Assembly: GCF_026151205.1 (NCBI RefSeq)
Contig: NC_087078.1
Coordinates: forward strand, 4,605,675-4,669,674
DNA length: 64,000 nucleotides
Source of the DNA: Bolinopsis microptera
Taxonomy: Eukaryota > Ctenophora > Tentaculata > Lobata > Bolinopsidae
Direction: 5' to 3'
The notes below the pieces were generated by a model, which had not been told where the DNA came from, did not search any database, and saw only the letters and a program-made list of their open reading frames with translations. Both the position numbers and the translations under genes were made by a program. Numbering within the stretch: position 1 is the stretch's first letter; each line of letters opens with the position of its first letter. Positions 34,501-44,883 of the stretch are shown piece by piece.

Positions 34501-37500
34501 TGGTAGGCAGCCCATGCCTTGGCCTTGCGTAACCTAAAGTCGTGCTCCGTTGTACTAAAATCCTCAACTTCTTCTAAGGCATGTCCGTCCTTAGAAATTA
34601 TTGTGTGTGGCTCCTCTCCTACTAAATTAACTGTAAGATGCTTGGTTTTAGACAAAAAAGATTTCATGCCTCCTCATCAGATGAGGCTTCTGTAGGACTG
34701 TAGCATGTGATGACAGTGAGCCTGGGCTTTCCATTAAGAGACATGGTGAGGATCCTTGCGCTGTAAGATTTTATGATTTTATAATTTTATAAGACTTATA
34801 GCCTTATAAGTCTTATTGTTAAATGTGCTAACCTTAGCAGTCCTTTTACATGATACAATACAATTGATGTTCATATTTTTTTGATGTTTTCTTGTTTGAC
34901 TTTCTGTAGAAATAGGTTGTCGTGATGTGGAGACCGAGTCATCAGCTTCTGTAATAGCAGCGTAATTACCCCGGCAACCACTTCCACTAGAAAAATAAGG
35001 GGCTTTAACCCTTAAGCTGTTGATAAACTTCATTTACTTCATCTTGACTTTTCAGTTGGCTCACAATCCTGTGCAGTCCCCTGCACATTGGCAGTGGATT
35101 GTGTTCTTAACTCTTGCGCCACTAAAAGGTTAAGGGCATCCACTTGAACAATAGCCATCTTTAACTCTCACCATAATATCTTGGGTATCTTGAGCATGTA
35201 ATTGCACGAACATAATATGCTATACAAGACAAATGTGACACTTCCTTTTTCTACCCAACAGCATCAGTTGTAATCCTTACCCAATCGTCACCTGCTCCAG
35301 TGTGGGACTTTCCGATTTTATCCCAAAGCATAAGGAGGTTAGAGTGAGAACAGAGCTACACTTTAGCGGGGACTAACCCTTCCCCTGACTACCTCGTTAG
35401 CCGGTACCCCGGGCATAGGGAGCCGTATCCTGACCACCAGAGTGTGGTCCAGTCTAGCTGGGTCAATGGTCATAGTAGACTAGGTTGAACAGGGTAACAG
35501 CCAACACCTCTTTAGCTACTGTGCAATCCACAGTAAAGATTTACGAGTCTCAAAGCCTCTTGTAGACCAAGAGTTAAGGAGTCAATAGATCAAATTATTG
35601 AACTACCGGGGCTTAATGTCTCCCGTCGATCGTCCTGCCTTTAGCCTGGACCCCCTGTCCAGTATCCAGTCTTCAGCACGCGGAGGTAGTGGCTTTCATC
35701 ATGCTGTCCGATGAGTGTCTGGAAGAGGGCACCAGCAGGATACCCCTTTTCAAAGTTCTGGGAGCCTCACATCAGACCAGGGCTTCCACCCAGCTTCTAT
35801 CCAGCGGTGACGCCTTGGGCCACCTAAGCTTCACACAACCATTGAAAGACCACCTGCCTACTTGTAAAGTGGAGAATATTGACTCATCAGAGGAATGGGC
35901 GAAAATAGTAACTGTGTATTGTGATGCTCTGCATCATGATACGGCTGTTGAGGTTTGCCTCAATGGAGGGCGAGATCGAATGCCATCCCAGTCAAGATTT
36001 TAGCGACTCCAGGGCCATAAACAAGCAAAGATATCACTCGATATCACATGCGATCATGCAGCTGATGGTAACTGCAAGATTCTTTCAGTTAGAGATAGAG
36101 CATGGTTTCTCGTTAAGCGGATGATCAGGAAAACGGAAACAGAGATCGTGAAGGTGAGAAGAAAGGCTTTATTCCTCTCGTACCGGTTGCGGTCAGGGTT
36201 GGGGTCATCAGTGAGTTGCGTCCCTACTAACTCAATTTGCCATGGCCATCGAAGTGAGCATTACATATGGCTGATATCATATCTGGATGGCCAACTTCTT
36301 CTGAGCACATCAGTGAATAAAATACTGCTTTTGGGTGATATTTAAGCGATTATATCTATTGTGATGTTGTAGTGATGAACCACAACAGTGATGTTGTACT
36401 AATAATTGTTTTGCTAGGTGCCTACATGATTTTATTTCCTTCAAATGAAAAATTTGTAAAAAACCCAAAAAAACCCAAAAAAACCCAACTCCTACCCTGA
36501 AAAAGGTAATACTGGGATTGGGTTTTTTTGGGTTACACCCCCCCCCCCCAGAGACCTGTGCAATGTGTATTGACTTGATTTATGACAAGGTTTGAAAGAC
36601 AATACGGAACAACTGCTAAAACCGCACTCCCCTACGCTATGGACAGTGACTTTAACAAAGTTCTCCAAAACCAGATGGTCAGAAAACTGCACTGTTTCTA
36701 CTTAATATGTAGCTATTAAATGAAACGTTTAGTTAGTTAGTTAGGTACTTAGAAATATTAGCTATTTTCTGAATCATACTATATCCGCATAACACCGAGT
36801 TTTGATTATACATTATATACATTACCATACATTATATACATTATTATACATTATTATACATTATTAAACATTATCATACATTATTATACAATATACATTA
36901 TATACATTATTATAAATAATTCCATCTTTTTCTCAGAGGTACTACACTAACAACCCTGAATCTGGAACCATCTCCAAAGTTCAAAATGAAATCGACGATT
37001 TAAAGCAGATTATGGTCAAAAACATAGGTAAATAATTAAAACAAACAACAGGCAAAGTGAAACAACATGCAAAGTAACCCTTATTTGAGGGCACCCTTAT
37101 ACCTTTCTGAAAGATGTAATCTTTTCTCTTTCAGATGTAATCTTTTCTCTTTCCATTTCAGACTGTTCTTTTTTTCAGATTCCTTGTCAGAGCGAGGGGA
37201 GAGGATAGAACTGCTAGTGAACAAAGCAGAGGATCTCACGAACCAGAGCACACAGTTCCAGCGTCAAAGTAGGGACCTGAGGCGCGCTATGTTCTGGAAA
37301 AACGTTAAAATGTACTTGCTTATCGGCGGAATAGGCTTTGTGAGTACTACAAACTACCATTTTAGTTCCTATTATAACACATTATAACACATTATATTGC
37401 ACTTTATAATATATTTTAACATATAATTATAACATCTTATAACACATTATAACACATTTTATAACATTAGATTAATTTCAGGCGATATTCTGGATAATAC

Positions 37501-37544
37501 TGTCAATAAGTTGTGGAGGCCTGGGCATTCCAAAGTGTAGGTAA
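28532..37544 (+). CDS. VAMP7: VAMP7 (longin R-SNARE, vesicle-associated membrane protein 7)
   Basis: Seven exons join in phase: 28532-28612, 29066-29185, 29671-29720, 36590-36677, 36937-37027, 37179-37339 and 37482-37544. They total 654 bases, giving 217 residues (human VAMP7 is 220). Exons 1-4 encode the longin domain (MSIYYAVVARKTTIL, KLTYTHEKYLFHYI, YLCITDE, TALPYAMDSDF). Exons 5-6 encode the SNARE motif (VQNEIDDLKQIMVKNI, then SERGERIELL with the zero-layer arginine). Exons 6-7 give the C-terminal membrane anchor (YLLIGGIGFAIFWIILSI) and a short luminal end (CGGLGIPKCR). The protein drives fusion of late endosomes, lysosomes and secretory lysosomes, with the longin domain folding back to inhibit it. 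All borders are GT-AG, with a weak exon 4 donor (GTCAGA). Intron 3 is 6.9 kb and hosts MITEs, a palindromic minisatellite, retrotransposon fragments and a 2.9-kb transposon. The gene appears intact. Confidence 0.95.
28613..28806. repeat. 37-bp minisatellite in VAMP7 intron 1
   Basis: About five copies of a 37-bp unit (GTTAGTTCCGACCTAGTAAT...) beginning exactly at the exon 1 donor. The donor GTTAGT is itself the start of the unit. Confidence 0.9.
29415..29437 (+). repeat. Poly-G run in VAMP7 intron 2
   Basis: 23 consecutive G on the sense strand of VAMP7. Length in the assembly may be unreliable. Confidence 0.9.
29963..30149. mobile_element. Pogo/Tc1-like MITE in VAMP7 intron 3
   Basis: Inverted ends CAGTAAAACCCCGAT and complement, TA on both sides. 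187 bp, made largely of CCCCGATTTACCGC repeats. Ends are related to those of 18584-18843. Confidence 0.8.
30152..32418. other. VAMP7 intron 3, unannotated part
   Basis: AT-rich DNA without exons. A piece at 32300-32345 (GGTCGTTCACATATTACGTA) matches the end of the MITE at 40500-40658. A CG-rich patch (GCGCGCGTCATG) lies near 32040-32070. Confidence 0.5.
32419..32727 (-). pseudogene. Retrotransposon reverse transcriptase C-terminal fragment
   Basis: Minus-strand frame of about 102 codons with the tail typical of non-LTR element polymerases: KMFGHILRSQENTT, RRPRMNLLSVLRSDL, and NEVKDMAACNKCWDDF. No catalytic domain remains. It lies in antisense orientation to VAMP7, inside intron 3. Confidence 0.6.
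32786..33462. repeat. 28-bp palindrome-rich minisatellite with orientation switch
   Basis: About 23 copies of GGTATAACACGTGTAACACGTGTTGTGG-type units. Each unit contains two CACGTG hexamers inside the palindromes AACACGTGTT/AACACGTGTA. At 33350-33375 the orientation flips (GGGGTATAACACGTGTTATACCCC), forming a perfect palindrome. In VAMP7 intron 3. Confidence 0.93.
34040..34680 (-). pseudogene. Nested endonuclease/reverse transcriptase fragment
   Basis: The minus strand encodes, in two frames, the C-terminal part of a non-LTR polymerase: SKTKHLTVNLVGEEPHT, AWAAYHKM, then after a frameshift TVESIFLYGTKTWTITESL, LRMALNVDWRGHRTNK and ARRMRLAGHIQRHDDLAAHQ, then RGRPPLTFVDNL. The catalytic domain is gone. 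It sits inside the transposon at 33640-36549. Confidence 0.65.
34680..35685. other. Interior of the 2.9-kb transposon, unassigned
   Basis: Includes GC-richer prose-like sequence (35330-35680) that resembles a retrotransposon UTR and may belong to the nested fragment. No open frame of note. Confidence 0.35.
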
Positions 37545-37793
37545 AGACGAGCTTGATATCAGAGTTTTTCCTAAAAACAAACTTTCTAAAGAAAAGTGGT
37601 TAAAGAAGAGTGGAGTAGAATACAGGCTGAACAATTGAAGAGTTCATTTAAGTGATAAACTTTGGATGATATTTGACATTATCTAGTTCTGAAGTGACGT
37701 TTTATTGTTTTACATTTTCTGTTTGATTGGGGTTAGCTTTATTAATAAGCCTACAAAGTTCTGATAACTTAACACTGTTTTATATAGGACTCA

Positions 37794-37860
37794 CAGTAAA
37801 CAGTAAAGTGTATAGTGTATATATATACACTATACGCTTTACTGTGGGTCCTCCACAATA
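37794..37860. other. Near-perfect hairpin
   Basis: GTGTATAGTGTATATATATACACTATAC palindrome inside a longer inverted pair (GGACTCACAGTAAA/TTTACTGTGGGTCC). Lies about 250 bp after the VAMP7 stop. Possibly a tiny foldback MITE. Confidence 0.6.
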
Positions 37861-37961
37861 CTATTGGCGCGGCTCTGAATTAACACATAACATCAACGAC
37901 TTAAATAGTTGAGTGGACGATGGAAATCTACTGAAGTGGTGGAAGTAATTTATGGTTGCCA

Positions 37962-38203
37962 ATAGATGTGGAGTCTGGTGGTGAATTGTTGACACGTGAT
38001 CAAACATGTGATCCAACCATATATGGGTAATATTTGTAGGTAATCACTTTCTCATATCAAATAAGATATAATTATAATCATTGAGGAGGTGTCCGAGGTG
38101 AAGCATGTTTTGGTGACGTCACAGTTATGACGTCATAATTATGATATCACAATTATGACGTCACAGTTATGCTTTACCTCTCCACCACAATCCACATCTA
38201 TGG
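37962..38203. mobile_element. MITE candidate with TGACGTCA palindromes
   Basis: Loosely inverted ends (CCAATAGATGTGGA near 37962 and TCCACATCTATGG near 38203) enclose three TGACGTCA palindromes (38113-38165), which have the sequence of a cAMP-response element. No coding capacity. Confidence 0.45.
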
Positions 38204-38575
38204 GCGATTTTTCGTGAGGAAAGTTTTCCATTCGTTTTAATCGACAATTTTAGTGGAAATTTGAATTAAAATTGTGATCTTGTACAAATGAAATGTTAAA
38301 AGTTATCCTGCTTGTTTAAATGCAATGAAATCGAAAAATGTAAATCGACCTTTCGTTTATTTTTTTTGAACTTGAAGATCTAGAGAGTGGTTTGAAGTTT
38401 CGTCTTTTTATTTGTATAATTGAAGGTGTACGTGTAACTTAATCAACGGACTTTACTGAAGTTTATTGATTCTGGTGTCTTCTTGGATTTTTACTTACTC
38501 CCTGTTTTAATGTGTTTCATGATTTAAGTACTAGTGCTGATGATACACGAGCTGAGGATCTAGCTGTTCGTCTTA
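38204..38575. other. Intergenic, no feature seen
   Basis: AT-rich; no exon, tandem array or inverted repeat recognised. Confidence 0.45.
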
Positions 38576-38748
38576 GGGGCCATCTACTTAGGACGTCCGA
38601 CAAAATCGCAGATTTTCAGACCACCCCCCTCCCCCTGTCCGGGTGTGTCCGAATTTTCAAAACCACCCCCTTCCCCCTGTCCGGATTTGTCCGAAATTCC
38701 AAAACCACCCCCCTCCCTATTTGCCGGACGTCCTAAGTAAATGGCCCC
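38576..38748. mobile_element. MITE with TTA target duplication
   Basis: Inverted ends GGGGCCATCTACTTAGGACG and complement (CGTCCTAAGTAAATGGCCCC), flanked by TTA at 38573-38575 and 38749-38751. 173 bp. The interior holds repeats of CCACCCCCCTCCCCCTGTCC. Confidence 0.8.
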
Positions 38749-38751
38749 TTA

Positions 38752-39189
38752 GTGGTAGGATACAAAATAAAAGACTTTAAATTTGAGGTTCGTGGAAGAG
38801 AATTGTAAAAGAAATTGATATATATATAATCGGTACAAAATGATAAAAGGTAATCCACAGAACTGACAAAAATAAACTTCCCGTGAGTTATAAAACTGTG
38901 AAAGGTGATCATGTGACACTTGAGTGGGGTGATTTTAGAAGCAGGCCATTAATGATGACAAAATGTTTCAACAAGGATAAACCCATGCGGAAAGTGGAAA
39001 ATGAGTTGGTATGTCACGTGATACATGAAACAAGGCCTAATGGTGGACTAATTATATGAGTGAAGCTTATTGGTTGAAGTGAACTGCGTCTAAATTACTT
39101 AATGAAAGGTATGAAACCAAACGCTGGGAATGGAAGTGTCTATTATTTAAGGTGCTGAAAATTGAGGAATCTGACTGAGAAAATTTGAG
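38752..39189. other. Intergenic, no feature seen
   Basis: AT-rich sequence without recognisable genes or repeats. Confidence 0.45.
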
Positions 39190-39197
39190 GTGAACGT

Positions 39198-39487
39198 CAG
39201 TGGCGTAACGAAGGGCCCCGCTGACCCCGCTGTGCAGGGGGGCGCCGTCTTAGGGGGGCGCCAAATCATCGTTTGAATGTGGGACAATTTCGAAAACTTA
39301 ACTAAAGTACTAGCAAAACTGCGCGTTTTGCTCTAGATACACACTTTTTTAGAGATTTTTACCGGCGTATCCTCTAAAATCACCTGATTTGTTCAATTTT
39401 AGGGAGGGGCACCAAAAGGGGGAGGGGCGCCAACAGGGGGGGCGCCTTTTCGGCAGGGGGGCGCCAACAGGCAACGTTACGCCACTG
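39198..39487. mobile_element. hAT-type MITE, copy 1, with 8-bp target duplication
   Basis: Ends CAGTGGCGTAACG and CGTTACGCCACTG, flanked by GTGAACGT at 39190-39197 and 39488-39495. 290 bp, non-coding, with several GGGGCGCC motifs. A second copy is at 50723-50994. Confidence 0.88.
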
Positions 39488-39495
39488 GTGAACGT

Positions 39496-39660
39496 GACAC
39501 CAGACTAGTGCTGATGATACTCGAGCCGAGGACACCAGACTAGTCCTGATGATACTCGAGCCGAGGACACCAGACTAGTGCTGATGATACTCGAGCTGAG
39601 GACACCAGACTAGTCCTGATGATACTCGAGCTGAGGACACCAGACTTAAGACTAGTGCTG
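39496..39660. repeat. 37-bp repeat, about 4 copies
   Basis: Units built on GACACCAGACTAGTGCTGAT and GATACTCGAGC(C/T)GAG follow the hAT MITE. Confidence 0.85.
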
Positions 39661-39714
39661 AGAAGTGCAGAGAAGTATTGAACTTATGTTGCGTGCTCTG
39701 ATTAACCTGCCTCT

Positions 39715-40222
39715 GGTGACGTCACCATGGTGACGTGTACTGGTGACGTGTACTGGTGACGTGTACTGGTGACGTGTACTGGTGACGTGTACTGGTGACG
39801 TGCACTGGTGACGTGTACTGGTGACGTGTACTGGTGACGTGTACTGGTGACGTGTACTGGTGACGTGTACTGGTGACGTGTACTGGTGACGTGTACTGGT
39901 GACGTGTACTAGTGACGTGTACTGGTGACGTGTACTGGTGACGTGTACTGGTGACGTGTACTGGTGACGTGTACTGGTGACGTGTACTAGTGACGTGTAC
40001 TGGTGACGTGTACTGGTGACGTGTACTGGTGACGTGTACTGGTGACGTGTACTGGTGACGTGTACTGGTGACGTGTACTGGTGACGTGTACTGGTGACGT
40101 GTACTGGTGACGTGTACTAGTGACGTGTACTGGTGACGTGTACTCTTGACGTGTACTAGTGACGTGTACTGGTGACGTGTACTGGTGACGTGTACTGGTG
40201 ACGTGTACTGGTGACGTGTAAT
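39715..40222. repeat. 13-bp minisatellite (TGGTGACGTGTAC)
   Basis: About 39 copies with few variants (ACTAGTGACG, GTGCAC). Each unit carries a TGACG half-site. Confidence 0.96.
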
Positions 40223-40499
40223 AATGCTTCAGCTTGCTAATAATACTAATTAGATCCTTGCTCGCTGACATCTAATCAGACTGGAACACTGGAACAGTGA
40301 GACAGTGAGGGCGAGTGTTTCAGTGTACAATACACGGGGTGCGGAGTCACGTGGTGTGGAGTCACGTGACTGTGGGCTGTCACTTCCCAGTTTCAGGTAG
40401 TCACTAATAACTCACTTCCCTTCTTTTGTTGCACTCTAATAGTCTTACATTGATTTAGTTATTAGTCTAGGATACGATAAAATCTGCAGGACCGGGTTA

Positions 40500-40658
40500 G
40501 GGGTCGTTCACATATTACGCAATCACTTTTTGGTCAATTTTTACACCCCCCGTCCGTTATCAGTTTTACACACAGCTATTGTATCAAAATTGCACTAGCG
40601 TAATCATTTTGAAACCCCCCTCCCCCCTCGGCTGAACACGTAATATGCGAAAGACCCC
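40500..40658. mobile_element. Small MITE with TA flanks
   Basis: Ends GGGGTCGTTCACATATTACG and CGTAATATGCGAAAGACCCC, TA on both sides, 159 bp. Fragments of the same end occur at 32304 and 60822. Confidence 0.75.
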
Positions 40659-40659
40659 T

Positions 40660-41917
40660 AACCCCTTATTAAGGATATTGGCTAGAAAGCAGTTGTAGCT
40701 TAGTTTACTGATGTGTGGTAATATGGGGCAGGTAATGAATAAATTCCATTAACACGTGTCCTTGTTTCAGCCCCCTTAGCTTTATTATAAATATACTATA
40801 TAGGTAGCTAAATTATATATAGCTCTTTTATAGGGGATATCACACAACTTAGTGATCTAGGAAGTTAAAGTATTTCGTATAGTTTCGTGGACTCATTACA
40901 TTGGCTAGCTCAAGTGTTCACATTGATCACTCGGAAAAGTAACTGTTACATTCTATTTTGATATGTTGTTTTAATAGTTTATTGTTGCTACATACCGTTT
41001 TAGAGAGGGGATGACTTCATTTCTTTTGTTTTGAATTAAACAAAAAGCCAACTGATAATGCTGTACAAACTTCAAAATATAAGTATTTTAATTTAGTTAT
41101 CATGTACCAGAAAAAGTTGTATCGCTACTCAAATAAAATTGTACATTTGCATCCTCTAATTTTCAGTTTCTGTTGTAATCCACACATGACAATGTGGATA
41201 TAAGGCTATAAGAGACTGGTTTGTTAGTTTTAACAGTAACAGCATTATAAACCAGACACGTCATGGTAACCATGGTGCTCACCTGTTCTTGATCTTCTGT
41301 AGTCTGCTAGCTTACCTGCACATATGTACTGCATATTATGAAACTGGTTGTGATACAGCTGGTATCCCTTGTTGACTGTTATATTTAATTCATGATAACT
41401 AATTAGCGGACAAGAGGAGGTACAGCTGTAATAGGAGGGGGGGGGAGGGGGAGGGGGGGGGAGGGGGTAATAACTGATAAGCGCCTTGAATTGGAGCTAG
41501 GTTCCATATTGGTTTCTGTTAATTTCCTATTTCTTAATCAGTGAAATCACATCTGGTTTTAAACCGGGTGATGATCTTAAAAGGTGCTTTATTTTACCTG
41601 TAACTAGAAAATGCCCACTGTAATTGTATTAAATTATATGGAATTGTTAGCCACCGGGCTCATATTAATCCTTTCCCGATATACAATATACAATATACAT
41701 GGTAATGCACTCGTGCCATTTTCACAGCTCTAATCACTACACTAGTGAGAGCCATCACTTACCAAACCATGATCTGAATTTCAAACCATGGTTTAATGAT
41801 CAGTGACAGCTTCCCTTCAGTTTTGAGATCTTGGCTTTAATAGGTTTTCTATTAAAGCCAAGATCTCAAAACTATCTTCTATCTTTTTGAATTTTGTGAA
41901 CTAGTTCCAAGATGAAT
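40660..41917. other. Intergenic between VAMP7 and the ABCG gene
   Basis: AT-rich, with a G-rich tract (41437-41467) and a short perfect inverted pair AAAGCCAAGATCTCAAAACT / AGTTTTGAGATCTTGGCTTT around 41818-41872. No gene. Confidence 0.6.
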
Positions 41918-41924
41918 CAAAATT

Positions 41925-44560
41925 CTCTACTCACTGTCACCAAGATGTAGCCAACTTCCCTGCTCACTGTCACCAAGATGTAGCCAACTTCCCTGCTCAC
42001 TGTTACCAAGATGTAGCCAACTTCCCTGCTCACTGTCACCAAAATGTATAGCCAACTTCCCTGCTCACTGTTACCAAGATGTAGCCAACTTCCCTGCTCA
42101 CTGTCACCAAAATGTATAGCCAACTTCCCTGCTCACTGTTACCAAGATGTAGCCAACTTCCCTACTCACTGCCACCAAGATGTAGCCAACTTCCCTGCTC
42201 ACTGTTACCAAGATGTATCCAACTTCCCTGCTCACTGTCACCAAGATGTAGCCAACTTCCCTGCTCACTGTCACCAAGATGTAGCCAACTTCCCTGCTCA
42301 CTGTCACCAAAATGTATAGCCAACTTCCCTGCTCACTGTTACCAAGATGTAGCCAACTTCCCTACTCACTGCCACCAAGATGTAGCCAACTTCCCTGCTC
42401 ACTGTTACCAAGATGTATCCAACTTCCCTGCTCACTGTCACGAAGATGTAGCCAACTTCCCTGCTCACTGTCACCAAGATGTAGCCAACTTCCCTGCTCA
42501 CTGTCACCAAGATGTAGCCAACTTCTCTGCTCACTGTCACCAAGATGTAGCCAACTTCCCTGCTCACTGTCACCAAGATGTAGCCAACTTCCCTGCTCAC
42601 TGATACCAAGATGTAGCCAACTTCTCTGCTCACTGTCACCAAGATGTAGCCAACTTCCCTGCTCACTGTCACCAAGATGTAGCCAACTTCCCTGCTCACT
42701 GTTACCAAGATGTAGCCAACTTCTCTGCTCACTGTCACCAAGATGTAGCCAACTTCTCTGCTCACTGTCACCAAGATGTAGCCAACTTCCCTGCTCACTG
42801 TTACCAAGATGTAGCCAACTTCCCTGCTCACTGTCACCAAAATGTATAGCCAACTTCCCTGCTCACTGTTACCAAGATGTAGCCAACTTCCCTGCTCACT
42901 GTCACCAAAATGTATAGCCAACTTCCCTGCTCACTGTTACCAAGATGTAGCCAACTTCCCTACTCACTGCCACCAAGATGTAGCCAACTTCCCTGCTCAC
43001 TGTTACCAAGATGTATCCAACTTCCCTGCTCACTGTCACCAAGATGTAGCCAACTTCCCTGCTCACTGTCACCAAGATGTAGCCAACTTCCCTGCTCACT
43101 GTCACCAAGATGTAGCCAACTTCTCTGCTCACTGTCACCAAGATGTAGCCAACTTCCCTGCTCACTGTCACCAAGATGTAGCCAACTTCCCTGCTCACTG
43201 ATACCAAGATGTAGCCAACTTCCCTGCTCACTGTTACCAAGATGTAGCCAACTTCCCTGCTCACTGTCACCAAGATGTAGCCAACTTCCTGCTCACTGTT
43301 ACCAAGATGTAGCCAACTTCTCTGCTCACTGTCACCAAGATGTAGCCAACTTCTCTGCTCACTGTCACCAAGATGTAGCCAACTTCCCTGCTCACTGTCA
43401 CCAAGATGTAGCCAACTTCCCTGCTCACTGTTACCAAGATGTAGCCAACTTCTCTGCTCACTGTCACCAAGATGTAGCCAACTTCCCTACTCACTGTCAC
43501 CAAGATGTAGCCAACTTCTCTGCTCACTGTTACCAAGATGTAGCCAACTTCCCTGCTCACTGTCACCAAGATGTAGCCAACTTCCCTGCTCACTGCCACC
43601 AAGATGTAGCCAACTTCCCTGCTCACTGTTACCAATATGTAGCCAACTTCCCTGCTCACTGTTACCAAGATGTAGCCAACTTCCCTGCTCACTGTCACCA
43701 AGATGTAGCCAACTTCCCTGCTCACTGTTATATTACTAAGATATAGCTAACTTCCCTGCTCACTGTTACCAAGATGTATCCAACTTCCCTGCTCACTGTC
43801 ACAAAGATGTAGCCAACTTCCCTGCTCACTGTCACCAAGATGTAGCCAACTTCCCTGCTCACTGTCACAAAGATGTATCCAACTTCCCTGCTCACTCTCA
43901 CAAAGATGTAGCCAACTTCCCTGCTCACTGTTACCAAGATGTATCCAACTTCCCTGCTCACTGTCACCAAGATGTAGCCAACTTCCCTGCTCACTGTCAC
44001 CAAGATGTAGCCAACTTCTCTGCTCACTGTTACTAAGATGTAGCCAACTTCCCTGCTCACTGTTACCAAGATGTATCAAAATTCCCTACTCACTGCCACC
44101 AAGATGTAGCTAACTTCCCTGCTCACTGCCACCAAGATGTAGCCAACTTCCCTGCTCACTGTCACCAAGATGTAGCCAACTTCCCTGCTCACTGTCACCA
44201 AGATGTAGCCAACTTCCCTGCTCACTGTCACCAAGATGTAGCCAACTTCCCTACTCATTGTCACCAAGATGTAGCCAACTTCCCTGCTCACTGTTACCAA
44301 GATGTAGCCAACTTCCCTGCTCACTGTCACCAAGATGTATCCAACTTACCTACTCACTGTCACCAAGATGTAGCCAACTTCCCTGCTCACTGTCACCAAG
44401 ATGTAGCCAACTTCCCTGCTCACTGTCACCAAGATGTAGCCAACTTCTCTGCTCACTGTTACCAAGATGTAGCCAACTTCTCTGCTCACTGTTACCAAGA
44501 TGTAGCTCCAACTTCCCTGCTCACTGTCACCAAGATGTATCCAACTTCCCTGCTTTTAGT
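41925..44560. repeat. 33-bp minisatellite, 2.6 kb
   Basis: About 80 copies of a 33-bp unit (CCAACTTCCCTGCTCACTGT...CACCAAGATGTAG). Variants (AAAATGTATAG, TTACC for TCACC, CTCTG for CCCTG) form higher-order blocks that recur about every 200-600 bp. Long open frames on both strands are shadows, since the unit is 11 codons. The array ends about 320 bp before the ABCG start codon. Confidence 0.97.
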
Positions 44561-44883
44561 ATTACGCCCTGGTCGAATTTTTCATAAACATTTCGAGTTT
44601 TATTGGATTTGCGAATACTCTCGGCTTTGAAAGCAATGTTCAGTTAGTAATTCAATTATTACCAAATGCAGCGATTATTTTAATTTTTTGACGAGATAAG
44701 ATATTTGAAACTGACGACTGTCGGTCAAGTTTCAATTCAACTTTTACACACAATTTGTAACTTTGTCTCTCACTTGAAGCTGATATTATGTATAGTACTG
44801 GATATTTACCAGATACTAGATCAATAATTGTAGTCCAAATGTGCAGTAGTCTGTCTTCTTGATTCCCCTGATTCTCAGTTAAG

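Larger units (their letters stand above)
33640..36549. mobile_element. 2.9-kb TIR transposon in VAMP7 intron 3
   Basis: Ends are GGGGGGTGTAACCCAAAAAA and its complement, flanked by AGAGACCT(G) at 33631-33639 and 36550-36558. This is an 8- or 9-bp target duplication. Inside each end the block CCCAACTCCTACCC...GGTAATACTGGGATTGGG is repeated in the same orientation, an unusual subterminal arrangement. A TATATAAA box (33846) precedes an ATG (33895) with a short frame starting MSRSSRYNPYMNAQ. At 35686-36345 decayed frames contain AADGNC followed, after a one-base shift, by RFF, reminiscent of an OTU-protease motif. An antisense retrotransposon fragment is nested inside. The right end stops 31 bp before VAMP7 exon 4. 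Confidence 0.7.

Noticed and set aside
41925-44560. CRISPR-like regular repeats
   Set aside because: Units are contiguous with no unique spacers, and the genome is eukaryotic.
41917-44587. Many long open frames on both strands (up to 278 codons)
   Set aside because: They are translations of a 33-bp tandem repeat whose unit is 11 codons; no start context, no unique sequence.
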